Assembly: GCA_963932145.1 (NCBI GenBank)
Contig: OZ010588.1
Location: forward strand, 99,083,512-99,147,511
DNA length: 64,000 nt
Reading direction: 5' to 3'
Source of the DNA: Acanthosepion lycidas
Lineage: Eukaryota; Mollusca; Cephalopoda; Sepiida; Sepiidae
In this document: piece after piece, positions 22,310 through 33,404 of the stretch
How positions within the stretch are numbered: the first letter of the stretch is position 1
Layout of the letters: each line of letters begins with the position of its first letter
The notes under the pieces: model-generated
The model's database searches: none
Told to the model about the DNA's origin: nothing
The model's input: the letters and a program-made list of their open reading frames with translations, nothing else
Translations under genes and position numbers: made by a program

Positions 22310-22430
22310 TTTAACTCATAGCTGTGGGTAGAAGAGGTGGATTCATACCTTTTAGAAGCTTATTTGCTCGTAAGTGAACAGGAATAAGAACTCGGCTGTT
22401 GGACGTCAAATTCCGCGATGTTATTATATG
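22310..22430 (+). repeat. Dispersed repeat scrap adjoining 5S-like sequence
   Basis: CTCATAGCTGTGGGTAGAAG and GGTGGATTCATACC echo the CCCATAGCTGG family at 2.1 and 17.7 kb. Confidence 0.35.
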
Positions 22431-22433
22431 TTA

Positions 22434-22542
22434 TAACTCCTGGTATTTTCATACGGTCGTCCATATAGGTACTGGCTAGGATCGACGTTGCTTAACTTTG
22501 GTCATCGTACGGGAACCGGTGCTTCAACGGCATATTGACATA
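22434..22542 (-). pseudogene. 5S rRNA-derived sequence, copy 1
   Basis: The plus strand aligns along nearly its whole length with the reverse complement of animal 5S rRNA: CCTGGTATTTTC, ACGGTCGTCCAT, GGTACTGGCTAGG, CGACGTTGCTTAACTT and a ...TCATCGTACGGGAAC region. I judge about 70 % similar by eye. The order of blocks is collinear with 5S over about 105 bases. It is either a 5S pseudogene or the head of a 5S-derived SINE; divergence rules out a functional gene. Confidence 0.65.
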
Positions 22543-22772
22543 AGTCTAGAATAAATTCATTTTTGCCTAATTATTGCAAATATATCTGTTAAAATGATAA
22601 TTCCGTAAAATTGAAAAGTATACGAAAATAAAGTTGAAATACAACACGACACTGTTTAATATAACGGAATTACAAAAATTGTCGAAAAATTCTTTAAATT
22701 ATAAAAAAAAAAGTTTCCGAAAGACACTTTAACACTTCAAGACGTAAGATCATTTGAGTGTTAATTATTTAA

Positions 22773-22858
22773 ACGGTCAGCAACCCACGTGCGGACCAGG
22801 CTTGACATTGCTTAACTTCGGTGATCGTATGAGTATGTATTAAAGTTATATGGCCATA
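22773..22858 (-). pseudogene. 5S rRNA-derived sequence, copy 2
   Basis: Second minus-oriented 5S-like tract 240 bases from the first: GACCAGGCTTGACATTGCTT, AACTTCGGTGATCGTATGAG and TATATGGCCATA match the reverse complement of the 5S middle and 5' region. The 3'-end part of 5S is missing or degraded. Confidence 0.65.
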
Positions 22859-22861
22859 ACC

Positions 22862-23865
22862 CCATGGATATGAGAAAGCAGTTTTAAACTGTTAACTCTT
22901 TATAATTTTCTGACCGATTTTTGCCACAATGTATGGCATCAATGTCACAACAGAGATCTGGTTACGCTAATGTGGCGATTGACATTTCCATGATACTCTA
23001 TCTATATATATTATGCCCCCATTCTATTCCCAAACGTTTTCGAAATCGTATATCTTTATACTGAATGATTTCTTTATTTCACGGTCTTTGGCAAATACGT
23101 CCATATTATCCACACCTCAGGTAACATCAATACCGTCAGTCATTAAATGGAAAGGCCTCGAATGGAAATATTGTAAGCATCTCAGGTCGTTTTTCCAACT
23201 ATATAATCCTCATTACACTTTTATGAACTGCGCATGCGTTAACGGTTAAATTTTCTTCCCGTAATTATCAAATCTGCCAGTCGTCATTAAAAAGGCAACT
23301 TTAATCTTTGCTTAATGTTTCGTAAGTCCTATAGTTTCTTCCTCTTTGGCTTTTACACACTGTCTTGTGCCGACGAAATATGTTAACATCAAAACGTCAC
23401 GATGCTTGAAATTATTGTCAGGAATGCCATTAAATATAACGACTTTTTTTTTTTTTTTAGTTTTGACAGCATTGCACTATGCCGTTGCTAATATCGATAG
23501 TCGGTCTATGTACATCAAATAGGAATCTTCAAAAATCGGCTGGTCATCCCTAATGTTTCAAACTGAGAATTGATATTTGAATTTTGATTCTGTATCGATG
23601 TTTAAGTGTTCTCTTATTTTATTGAAATATCGTTACGTAACTCTTCAAATAAAAAAAAATGTCGCCGACTTTCCATACAAACCGTTTTGAGTTCATTTTT
23701 ATGGAAGAACCGAAAATTTTTCGTTATTGAACTATAAACACCAGAGAGTTTACAGTGAGGTAGGAAGCCTTCCATTATCAGAACAGTTGTAGCTGATGTA
23801 TCGCACAAAAATCGATACCCGATCAGTACAACTTGGTTTCGTTTGGTTTGGTGTGGTGCGATTTG
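22862..23865. other. no gene recognised
   Basis: AT-rich sequence with no identifiable feature. Confidence 0.5.
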
Positions 23866-24252
23866 TTTCACGGCACTATTTACATTATTCGGATTATTGT
23901 CCTCATATTTGTCGCCATATTTATTACAACGTTTCGGCCGTTGTACGCTCTGGCCTTCTTCGTGTGGTTGGAATGTCGAACTGAACCCTTTATTTCGCTC
24001 ACTAGGGTAGACTGTTGTAGTTCCACGTGACATGTTTAATGGATGTCAGTTACCAGTTATCTCCTGTTAATTTCCCTCGCCAAGTTCTTCACTGCCTTAA
24101 CCGGATACTGAACTCACCTTCTATGGGTCCTGTCACTGGATCTATCCAACGCCTTTATCCACTGTGCCATGTCTACTTAAGGGCAACAAAGATGAGGACA
24201 ATAGTCCGAATAATGTAAATAGTGTACATAATACCTCATCTCAGAAATATGG
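23866..24252. mobile_element. Foldback SINE element, copy C2
   Basis: The left arm (minus-oriented SINE) runs to about 24175; the right arm is only the outer end (GATGAGGACAATAGTCCGAA to TCTCAGAAATATGGACAG). It lies within family F sequence: flanks GTTTCACGGCA and TTTTTACGGCA form an imperfect direct repeat. Confidence 0.75.
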
Positions 24253-24375
24253 ACAGATATTTTTTTACGGCATATCGACCTTTATGGATTACAGACAAGA
24301 TTTTTATTACTGGTAATATTTTTTTTCAAAAAATTTATGGCTGGTAAGAATTCTTTCTTCCAAGAAAGTCCAGCC
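24253..24375 (+). repeat. Dispersed repeat family F, copy 2 (fragment)
   Basis: ACGGCATATCGACC and CTGGTAATATTTTTTTTCAA match family F at 31.2 kb (ACGGCATATCAACC, CCGGTAATATTTTTTCTTCAA). Confidence 0.6.
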
Positions 24376-24443
24376 TACCGCATAAAATTTGATAAGTATC
24401 TGTCCCTGTCGGTCAAGGTTAAAACGCATCTCTACCAATTTCA

Positions 24444-25319
24444 ATGAATACGAATAAAATTTCATACCGGATCGGCCGTCACCCGGGACAACAAGGGCCG
24501 CGTCCCTCAGAGAGGTACCAGTCTGAGGACGAAAAGTCTGTCACTGGAACAAACTCTTCCACACACGAAGAGACACTAGGTCACCAAACCCGGATTATCG
24601 CCAACCTTGGACCAAGTGACTCAATACCAAATCGACTAGTAAAAAGTAAACGAACGAAATGGAGCCGCGAAGAGTATCGACAAGTCATGACATCCTTCTT
24701 CACTACACTCGAAAACCCAGCAAAGAACACCACCAATCAAACATACCAAATATGGAGAAATATGGTTGGAAATGATATAAGACATAACCTCAATCCAAAC
24801 ATGCTTGCCAATGTCCGCAGAGATATCATGCGAAACAACAGACTCTCAAAGGCAGAAATAGATAAGATAAAATTAGATATAAGACAAAATCCTATGACCC
24901 ATCACTCAAACTCTATTGAGACGAATGTTGAAAGAAGGAATGCGACAGAGGATGAGGTGGACGCTAAAGCGAATGAAATACGAATTAATCTCCCAGGAAA
25001 TGAAACCCAAGACTCTACCTTAGACACAACCTGCAGTTCTCCAGAAATTATCACTGAAGATGACTCCAGGTACATTAAGTTAGAATTCCTTGAAAACCAC
25101 GAAGCCGAAATCACCGAAGTGAAAAATGACGTCATCCAAGTACTCAACAGAGTAACTTTCATACAATTGTCAGACAGAGGCCAACTCCCCAAAATCCATA
25201 TGACGAATTCCAACAAGCACATCGTGAAAATATACAACGCTGCTCTGGAAACACTGTTAACAGATAAACCACCGGGAAACATCACAGAAGTTAACAACGT
25301 CATATACGCAACAGCTTAA
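24444..25319 (+). pseudogene. R4 LINE ORF, N-terminal segment
   Basis: An open 291-codon stretch ended by TAA, after which the same frame continues (AATWKLGVKTINKINRHRGQ), so the stop is a mutation. Residues about 70-135 carry KRTKWSREEYRQVMTSFFTT, then TYQIWR and LANVRRDIM, resembling the MYB/SANT-like DNA-binding region of R2/R4-type elements. Its role there is target DNA recognition. The remainder is charged and unstructured-looking. The ATG at 24444 is the first in frame and follows a short AT-rich leader. Confidence 0.75.
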
Positions 25320-25440
25320 GCAGCCACTTGGAAGCTTGGGGTCAAGACAATAAATAAAATTAACAGACACAGAGGACAAGCTTGGAAGACAAAACTGATA
25401 CGAGAAATAAGACAAATCAGATATGAGCTTTCTATATTAG

Positions 25441-26848
25441 ATGAGTTCACCAGAAACCCTAATATTTCCACACGAAAGTGCAAAAATGATCAAGCGGAAA
25501 TATAACATTAAATCCCTAATTGATATTCCATCAATCTCGGAAATGCTGAAGCAGAAACTTCAGCTAAAGGCACAAAGAACAAGAAGATACGAAAAACGTT
25601 GTAGGTTCTATCGCCAAAATAAAATATTCCGAACGGATCTTAAGAAATCTTACAGGGAAATTGGAAAACCACCTATACATGTCGAAAGGCCACCATCGAT
25701 TGATAATGTACAGATATTATGGGAAAATATTTGGAGCAGCCGAAAGGAATATAACCCAAATCCAGAATGGATCCGACGTGAAGAAGAACGAATGCTGGAT
25801 ACACCTCTGCAAGAATGGGAAAATATATCCACAGATGATGTTAGGTAAGCACTAACGAAATCCCAAAAATGGAAATCCCCAGGAAATAACAAATTGCCCA
25901 ATTTCTGGCTGTATCATCTCTCATCTACCCATGGATTTCTTGCAAAAACATTATCAACGCTTGTAAATAATCCCAATAAACTCCCTGAATGGATTACTGA
26001 AGGTATTACATACCTCATACCAAAAACAACTGAAACAGACGACCCGAAAAATTATAGACCGATAACATGTCTCTCCACAACGTATAAGTTGATCACGCCT
26101 GTACTGACGAACCGTACTTATTCCTATTTCGAAACAAACAACATTCTTCTGCTGGAACGAAAAGGATGCAGAAGAGGTTCATATGGCTGCAAAGATCAAC
26201 TACTGATAAATAAAATGATCCTGGAAAATTGCATGAGTCCACGTAGAAATCTTAGTGCAGCGTGGATTGATTATCGTAAAGCCTTTTGATTGTGTTCCAC
26301 ATTATTGGATCCTTAAGACTTTGGAAATGCACAAAGTCTCCCCTGTGGTATTAAATTTCCTTAAGCACGGCGGGGGAATGTGGAACACGAAAATATACCT
26401 TAGTCACACCGGGGGCACTGCCATATCCAACCATCTGAATATCCGACGTGGAATCTTTCAAGGAAACACTCTGTCACCCATTCTGATTTGTTTATCATTA
26501 ATCCATCTTACACATGGACTGAACAACAGTAGCTATGGTTACAAAATAAATAAGAAAATATTCAATCACCTACTCTACATGGATGATCTCAAACTCTTTG
26601 CCAAAGACGAGAATGAGTTGAAAGGCCTCCTCAATATTGTAAAATACTTCAGTGACGACATAGATATGGTCTTCGGATTAGATAAATGTGCAAAAGTAAC
26701 ATTCAAGAAATGTAGAATTACAGAAATAGTGTTAATAGATTTAGATTTTGTCACAAAGATTAGGGAACTGGAGCATGATGAAGCTTGTAAGTACCTAGCA
26801 ATTAGCGAAGGAGATGGCATACAACACCCCCAAATGAAGGAAAAATAA
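25441..26848 (+). pseudogene. R4 LINE reverse transcriptase region
   Basis: Three overlapping open pieces in shifted frames. Visible RT landmarks in order: SQKWKSPGNNKLPNFWLYHL, PKNYRPITCLSTTYKL, SAAWIDYRKAF then DCVPHYWI (frameshift between them), RRGIFQGNTLSPILICL, and the catalytic LLYMDDLKLFAKDENEL. YMDD is the polymerase active site and the first aspartate (DYRKAFD) is the other metal ligand. The enzyme would copy element RNA primed at the cleaved target. It is disrupted here at 25846, about 26285 and 26846. Confidence 0.85.
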
Positions 26849-26943
26849 GAAAAGAATACTACAGGCGTGTACGTCTGGTACTAAATACTGAGCTAAACTA
26901 AAAAAAAAGGATATCAGTCATAAACACATTCACTGTCCCTGTA

Positions 26944-28125
26944 GTGCAATACAGCTTTAATGTATTTAACTGGACCATAGCTGAAATTAAGCGAATGGAC
27001 GCCAAAACGAGAAAGCTTCTCACTTGCTACCGTATGCATCATCCCAAGGCTGATGTTGATCGTGTGTATGTGCTCAGATCCGAAGGAGACAGAGGATTAG
27101 TTCAACTAGAACTGTCTTACAAAACTACAACAATTGACCTCCAAAGGTACTTGGAAACTACAGAAGACTGGATGATTTTATGCGTCAAGGAACATGAAAG
27201 TAGTAAGTATTTTTACTCCGTAATGAAAGAATGCAACAAATTCAAAATGGAGTTTCAAATGGACGTAGAGATGCAATTACAGCACAATACACCGGTTGAA
27301 ACTGCAAAATACTTTAAAAAGACTGCAAATATGAATGCAACCGACCAGATACAGAAACGATGGAAAGATAAACCACTTCATGGCCAATACTCTGCTCGTA
27401 CCAAACAAGTTGACGTAGACAAAACCCGTACCCATCAGTGGCTACGTAGTGCAGGGTTGAAAGCTGACTTTGAAGGTTTTATCCTTGCTGCAAAGCACCA
27501 ATTCTTGCTAACTAGGAATTATCAAGCACATATACTAAAATACTGTGTCAGCCCCAAATGCAGATTCTGTAATAAATATCCAGAAACGATTGATCATCTT
27601 GTATCAGGTTGCACGATATTAGTACCCACTGAGCATAAAACCCGGCATGACAGAGTGGACCAATATCTGCACTGGAAAATCTGCAACTTCTAAGGGAAGA
27701 AAACTGAAAGAAACTGGTATGAACACCACGCAGACCCGGTTAAGGAGATAAGACCTGTTACAATTCTATGGGACTACACAATTCACACTGACAGAACAAT
27801 CAAGGCCAACCGCCCAGATATTATTATTAAAGACCACAAACAATAAAAGTGTCTCCTTATTGATATGACAGTCCCTGCTGACTGCAATGTATCTTTGAAG
27901 ATATTCAAAAAGCTGTCAAAATACAAGGACCTTGAAATAGAAACCTCGAAAATGTGGCATATGGGAACATTAGCAATCCTTGTTGTAGTTGGAGCCCTAG
28001 GACTGGTTGGAAAAGATTGCAGTAGACTAATTGAAGGGATTCCTGGAAGTCCATTCCTCAAGGAGATACAAAAAATTGTTCTTACAAGTACAGCCTACAC
28101 TTTACGAAGGGCTTTATCTATGTAA
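26944..28125 (+). pseudogene. R4 LINE zinc-motif and endonuclease region
   Basis: The first part (to the stop at 27691) carries the thumb-like RTRKLLTCYRMHHPKADVDR-type segment and CRFCNKYPETIDHLVSGC, a C-x2-C-x7-H-x4-C zinc motif. Beyond the stop the frame continues with RPDIIIKDHKQ then LLIDMTVP, the PD...D restriction-like endonuclease core, and ends RRALSM-stop at 28125. The endonuclease nicks the target in R2/R4 elements. One stop also lies within the endonuclease (after KDHKQ). Confidence 0.85.
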
Positions 28126-28243
28126 TTTCTTTTTTTTTTTTTTTTTTTTTTTTGGGCAGTGGAAAGTGTCATGATGCCATTTCTAACCTTAGGTCTCTGG
28201 GCGAGACCTGGAAAGAAATGTGTAAACGCCAGAAATCAAAGAA

Positions 28244-28298
<55 letters not shown>

Positions 28299-28299
28299 T
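28244..28299. repeat. (AAT)n, 3' flank of R4 copy 2
   Basis: Uninterrupted AAT run directly after AGAAATCAAAGAA. Confidence 0.95.
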
Positions 28300-29160
28300 A
28301 AAGCAGAAGAAAGAGAAAAAGAATTGTAGTGAAAACCGCGAAGATAGTGAGAAGAAGAAGAAGATGCAGAAGGAGAAGAAGAAATAAGAATATGCCGATG
28401 ACGATTTAGAAGAAGAATTATCAAAAAAACTAAATGTATTGGGACGAACAAGAAGAACAAATGAGAATAAGATAAAGAAGCAGAAGAGATAGAAAGAGAA
28501 TAAGACGAAGACGAAGAATTGTAGCGAAAACTCCAAAGATGGTGACAAGTAGAAAAAGAATAAGAAAGATGAATAAAACATATAAGAAGAAGAAATTATA
28601 GTGAGAATCACAACTATATTAGGAAGCAGAAAAAGTAATAATAATATTAATAATAAAAAGAAGAAGAAAGAGAAGAAGATATGAGAAGAAGTAGAATTAT
28701 AGAGAAATAGAAGATATGAGAATAAGACAATGAAGAAGATGGAATAAGAATAAGACGACAAAGAAAAAGAAGAAGAAAGAGAAGAGAAGAGATGAAGAAG
28801 AAATAAGGATAAATCAACAACGACGGTGACGAAGAAGAAAATGAAGAAGTATAAGAAAGGGAAGAAATAATATGACGATGAAGAAAAAGAATAAGAAATA
28901 TAAATAACCGATGAAGAAGATGAAGGAATATGAATAAACGGTGAAGAAAGAGAAGAAAAAAGAAAGAGAAGAAAAACAAGAAATAAGAATAAAAATAACG
29001 ACGAAGAAAAAGAAGAACGTCGAGAAGAAAAAGAATAGAAGAAGAAATAAGAGTAAGACAACGGCGAAAAAGAAAGAAGAGAACAAGAAGAAGAAATAAG
29101 AATAAGATGACGACTCCAATAACGAAGAAGAAGAAGAAGAAGAAAAATTATATCCTTCTC
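28300..29160. repeat. Degenerate (AAG)n purine tract
   Basis: About 860 bases of almost pure purine on the plus strand built from AAG/GAAGAAG units with scattered interruptions. It explains the long low-complexity minus-strand frames (up to 290 codons of S/F/L/Y), which are not genes. It follows directly on the R4 TAA tract. Confidence 0.9.
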
Positions 29161-29459
29161 ATAAAAATAACAATACTAAAAATGAAAGAAAATAACGGAG
29201 AAATATCTTTACAGGCGATCCTTCGCTACCACGTGTTCAGCTTACACGTTGTTCTTCACTGACCCTAAATCAGGCTTTACAGAGATTACCAAGGCTTAAT
29301 TTGCAATATATCCACATTTCTACGTATTAGGACTATTAGCCACATAAGGATCTTTTTTTTTTAAGTTTAAATCCCTTGAATTCATAACGGTACAATCTGC
29401 TTTAATGCTTTTGTAACCGTCTATTTAATCTTAAGAATATTTGATTAAGTTCGGTTTGA

Positions 29460-29550
29460 ATTTCTGAAACGAGGTACTATCATTAGTCTGTATTTATTCG
29501 GATTCTTGACTAGATACAGGTTACAAGCTTCGACATGAGGCGTCAATCAA
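29460..29550. repeat. Foldback SINE outer-end scrap
   Basis: ATTTCTGAAACGAGGTACTA and TATTTATTCGGATTCTTGAC are diverged matches to the left end of the foldback SINE family. Confidence 0.4.
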
Positions 29551-29924
29551 GTGTAGAATGTCTTCATGTATCTTTGTGTTCGAAACCATATGTGAGGTAG
29601 GTGCTAAGAAGTTATTTATACCTTAATGGCTAAATATTATAAAACTGATTCTAGGAATTGGCTCGGTCCTACAACTGCTCAACATCGCCGTGAACATTCT
29701 CTGTATGGGAAAGGTCCACTCATTTAATGTAATAGAAGAAAATAATACTTCACTTTTTCTTTTAAAGGCCTTATCCCATCAAGATTTCAAGGAAAATGGC
29801 TCCCCACATCATCCTTCCCTTTTGTTTTTTTTTTCCTTCATTCTTTCTGATTTTTATGAAATATCTTTACATAAAATACTTAAAAAAAAGCTTCTCTCTG
29901 TTTGTCCAATAATTTTTTTTTAAA

Positions 29925-30170
29925 TAGTTTCACCGAAGGAAAATGATAAAGCCACTAAGACCCAAGTGGTTACTTAGTGAGAGAGAGGACGATAAAAGAC
30001 ATTATTAACGAGACAGAACAATAAAAGTGCAGATGTTAAGAAGACATAAGAGAGCGATTGAAATTGCATTTACAGTTTTGAAGATCAATGTTGACCCAAC
30101 AACAAGAATCCGGAAGAGTTCCACAAGCGAGAAGTGCGAGCGAAGAAAAATGTTAGCATAGAACTTACGG
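29925..30170 (-). repeat. CR1-like LINE 3' tail (minus)
   Basis: The minus strand ends in AGTGGCTTTATC...GGTGAAAC, the same terminal words as the tails at 30.56, 53.83 and 60.12 kb (consensus GTGGCWTTATCGCCTTACTT). The copy at 53.8 kb still encodes LINE C-terminal motifs, which identifies the family. Confidence 0.55.
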
Positions 30171-30175
30171 TTATA

Positions 30176-30277
30176 TTAGGGTGGTGCAAAAATAATGACG
30201 TGATAATGTCGTTTTTTGACGTTAAAAAGTACGTCAAAAAACGACATTATTACGTCATAATTTTTGCACCAACCTAA
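30176..30277. mobile_element. mariner-type palindromic MITE, copy M2
   Basis: 102-bp palindrome, termini TTAGGGTGGTGCAAAAATAA and its complement, flanked by TA on both sides (30174-30175 and 30278-30279). The interior has two palindromic tiers, GACGT(..)ATGTCG and TTTTTTGACGTTAAAAAG. Confidence 0.95.
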
Positions 30278-30554
30278 TATCTAGCCATTTCAACTGTAAT
30301 ATTATGGGACCTTTCCAGTTATCTGGAACTAAGGTTAAGTTTATAAACTATAAGTACTATGAAGGAAGGTTCATCAGAATATTTTCCATGAAAATATTTA
30401 TAGAAATGACGCAAGGAATCTGTTATGCCTTTCGTAAACTGACTGAAACCGAGATGGCAGATCAGGACAAAAAAACACTACAGATTCTTCTTTGTATTTC
30501 TTCAAAAATCTCTAAATATATAGCAGGAGCAAAAGACCAAATGTCTTGTTTTGA

Positions 30555-30700
30555 CTTTTTAATCAATTCACTCCAAGCAAGGCGATAATGCCACTAAGAT
30601 GCAATGAAGAGTGAAAGAGAATGAGAATACTTTAGATGGTAGCGGGAACCCCATCCTAAACAGGAAACAAGAGATAAACCAAGCGTGTAAACGGGGCAAA
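30555..30700 (-). repeat. CR1-like LINE 3' tail (minus)
   Basis: TCACTCCAAGCAAGGCGATA followed by ATGCCACTAAGA on the plus strand matches the tail consensus at 53.83 and 60.12 kb. Confidence 0.5.
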
Positions 30701-30704
30701 ATGT

Positions 30705-31190
30705 GAACCTATCTACTGCCATTAAAAAAAGCCATATGAGACTTAAATTTTACAGGCCCTCGATATGTTTCCCAAAAATTTCAACATTTTCCTTTGGATT
30801 GGAAATGCCAAAGACGCTTTATTTTTTTTTCTCTCTGTATAAATTGATGCAGAGAAAATTACTTCATAAAATGTTTTTCATTAAGAATAATTACAACTTT
30901 TTTGGCAAGAGATTCTATTATGTAAATCAAATTATATTCATCAAATTTTATGTAAATTTTAAAAATATTACAGCTACTTTATTTTCTTTATTCTAAATGT
31001 ATAATATTATCTACGGGTGGATGATATGAATAAATTGACCTCAAAAGAAAAAAAAACATTGTGAATTGATTGAGTCATGTCAACACATCTTAGAAACTGG
31101 CGAACACTTAGAACAATATTAGTTGTAACATGGCTCAATGAAAAGGTTTTATAATATATATTGTGTCAGTCATCAAGTAAGGGTGGTTTG
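30705..31190. other. no gene recognised
   Basis: AT-rich. A 97-codon plus-strand frame rich in F/K/N has no recognisable motif. Confidence 0.5.
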
Positions 31191-31195
31191 CTTTG

Positions 31196-31464
31196 GTTTG
31201 CTTTGGTTTACGGCATATCAACCTCAATTTTTTTATTGCCGGTAATATTTTTTCTTCAAAAGTTCGTTGCTGGTAATAATTTTTAGCAAAAATGTACTGC
31301 TGGCATTAAAACTGATTTTTACACCTCCATAGTGTTTTGATTTCAGATAAGGTGTTATTTGCCAAGAGCTGGGGCCATAATAGATGTACTAGCATGGGTC
31401 AGAGTGGACCTAGGAACACCAGCAATTAAGTAGTTGTTCCACGCTCCTCAAAACCTCCTGATCT
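31196..31464 (+). repeat. Dispersed repeat family F, copy 3
   Basis: Begins with GGTTTGCTTTGGTTTGC and GGTTTACGGCATATC, then GGTAATATTTTTTCTTCA and a second GCTGGTAATAATTTTTAGC block, then GGTCAGAGTGGACCTAGGAA. It leads directly into the 30-bp minisatellite. Confidence 0.65.
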
Positions 31465-32612
31465 TAGCTGTTGGATGTAGTTTATGGTCTTACCCAGAAC
31501 GCAGATGTACTTAATCGTCTTACCCAGGAGGCGAATCTACTTTATCGTTTTAATCAGGACGCGGATTTACTTTATCGTCTTACTCAGAACGCAGATATAT
31601 TTTATCATCTTACTCAGGACGCGGATGTACTTTATCGTCTTACTCAGGACGCGGATGTACTTTAGCGACATACCCAGGACGCGGATGTACTTTATCGTCT
31701 TACTCAGGACGCGGATGTACTTTAGCGACATACCCAGGACGCGGATGTACTTTATCGTCTTACTCAGGACGCGGATGTACTTTAGCGACATACCCAGGAC
31801 GCGGATGTACTTTATCGTCTTACTCAGGACGCGGATGTACTTTAGCGACATACCCAGGACGCGGATGTACTTTATCGTCTTACTCAGGACGCGGATGTAC
31901 TTTAGCGCCATACCCAGGACGCGGATGTACTTTAGCGCCATACCCAGGACGCGGATGTACTTTATCGTCTTGCCCAAGATGCGGATATACTTTATCATCT
32001 TGCCCAGGAGGCGGATGTACTTTACCGTCTTGCTCAGGTCGCAGATGTATTTTAGCGCCATACCCAGGAGGCGGATGTACTTAATCGGCTTACCCAGGAG
32101 GCGGATGTACTTTATCGACTTGCTCAGGACGCAGATGTATTTGATCATCTTGCCCAGGACTCGGATGTACTTTATCGTCTTACTCAGGACGCGGATGTAC
32201 TTTAGCACCATACCCAGGTCGCGGATGTACTTTATCGTCTTGCCCAAGACGCGGATATATTTTATCATCTTGCCCAGGACGCGGATGTACTTCATCGTCT
32301 TGCTCAGGAGGCGGATGTACTTTATCGTCTTACTCGGGACGCGGATGTACTTTATCGTCTTGCCCATGGCGCGGATATACTTTATCATGTTGCCCAGGAC
32401 GCGGATGTACTTTATCGTCTTGCTCAGGACGCGCATGTATTTTAGCGGCATACCCAGAGCGGATGTACTTTATCGTCTTACTCAGGACGCGGATGTACTT
32501 TAGCGCCATACCCAGGACGCGGATGTACTTTATCGTCTTATTCAGGACGCGGATGTACTTTATCGTGTTACCTAGAACGCGGATGTACTTTATCTTCTTA
32601 CCCAGGACTGTC
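31465..32612 (+). repeat. 30-bp minisatellite with 60-bp higher-order units (~38 units)
   Basis: Basic unit of 30 bases: GCGGATGTACTTTATCGTCT followed by TACTCAGGAC. From about 31620 to 31920 two unit types alternate (TTTATCGTCTTACTC versus TTTAGCGACATACCC), forming 60-bp higher-order repeats, three consecutive ones identical. Flanking units are more diverged. Since 30 is a multiple of three, a 339-codon plus-strand frame (31484-32503) and a 294-codon minus-strand frame stay open; neither is likely to be a gene. Confidence 0.97.
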
Positions 32613-32739
32613 TAAGTGACGTCTCGGACTGGTTTCAGGATACAGAATAACAAGTCTTTCTTAATTTACAAAAGATAAATAAATACACGCATATTTGTTA
32701 ACATAATCTATGAATAGCCTTGAGAAAGATATGCATTTA

Positions 32740-33400
32740 TCTGTGGATATGTAATGGGGTAGCCGTCGTTCTATAGACTTGGGTTGCAAGTCGTCTAGGA
32801 GAATGAAAATTCAAAACTCTATTTAGCCCAGCAGCTAAAGAATGGATCCTTCACATTGATTCAATGATCCCAACTCCCTTCCATTTCTATGATCAAGAGA
32901 CATAAGATGATGTTGCATCCGTGAAAAATCCGTTGTAGCTTGGTGCAAATGAATGTCAGCTTCATTAGACGACCACCTCGTTGGACGACATAGAAAAGTT
33001 TATAATTCTAATCAAAATGTCTTGTAGCACTGTGGAAATAGAGCAGGAAAATGTGCCAAAATAGTTTCATTCTTATTTTTGCGTAGTATAGCCGTTTGCA
33101 CAGTTCTCGGTGGAATAGTTTTCATTCTCAGTCATGTTTATTCTAGTTCTTTGGCCAATTTACTATATGCGTGGATAACATTAGATTTCTTGTTTTATTT
33201 ATCTCTTCGGCTTCGTGCTTTTAACACCTGTTCTGAGATTATAATTCTGCAAAACGAAAATACTGTTTTTGTCGTTGCTACCAATCTTATAACGATTACA
33301 TTTTTAAATAAAATTTCATTTTCCAATTTTCATACTTATAACACTTTGGCCAAAGGCATAGGCGGCGCACTGCAATCTCGTTAATTGATACACAGGAAGA
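32740..33400 (+). repeat. Dispersed repeat family K, copy 1
   Basis: Shares with 38.12-38.53 kb the words TTTGCACAGTTCTCGGTGGA and CAATTTxCTAxATGCG, and with 34.0-34.26 kb the words ATGATCCC, ATAATCA.AAGACAT and AATC.GTTG.AGC. A 101-codon frame inside shows no known domain. Confidence 0.55.
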
Positions 33401-33404
33401 AGCC

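Larger units (their letters stand above)
24380..28243 (+). mobile_element. R4/Dong-type LINE, near-full-length copy 2
   Basis: The most complete member of a restriction-like-endonuclease LINE family. Domain order on the plus strand: a MYB/SANT-like N-terminal region, RT domains, a cysteine-histidine zinc motif, a PD-(D/E)xK endonuclease, and a 3' UTR ending in (AAT)n. Domain order and the TAA-tract 3' junction match R4/Dong elements, which insert into (TAA)n. It is broken by an in-frame stop at 25317, a frameshift near 25430-25445, a stop at 25846, a frameshift at about 26285 and stops near 26846 and 27691. The exact 5' end is uncertain; a foldback SINE and family F sequence lie immediately upstream. 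Confidence 0.9.

Noticed and set aside
28189-29119. Overlapping 290-, 110- and 101-codon minus-strand ORFs
   Set aside because: Low-complexity products of a purine tract, open in all minus frames.
31484-32503. 339-codon plus-strand ORF
   Set aside because: Entirely a 30-bp minisatellite; the opposite strand is also open for 294 codons. No codon-level selection is visible.
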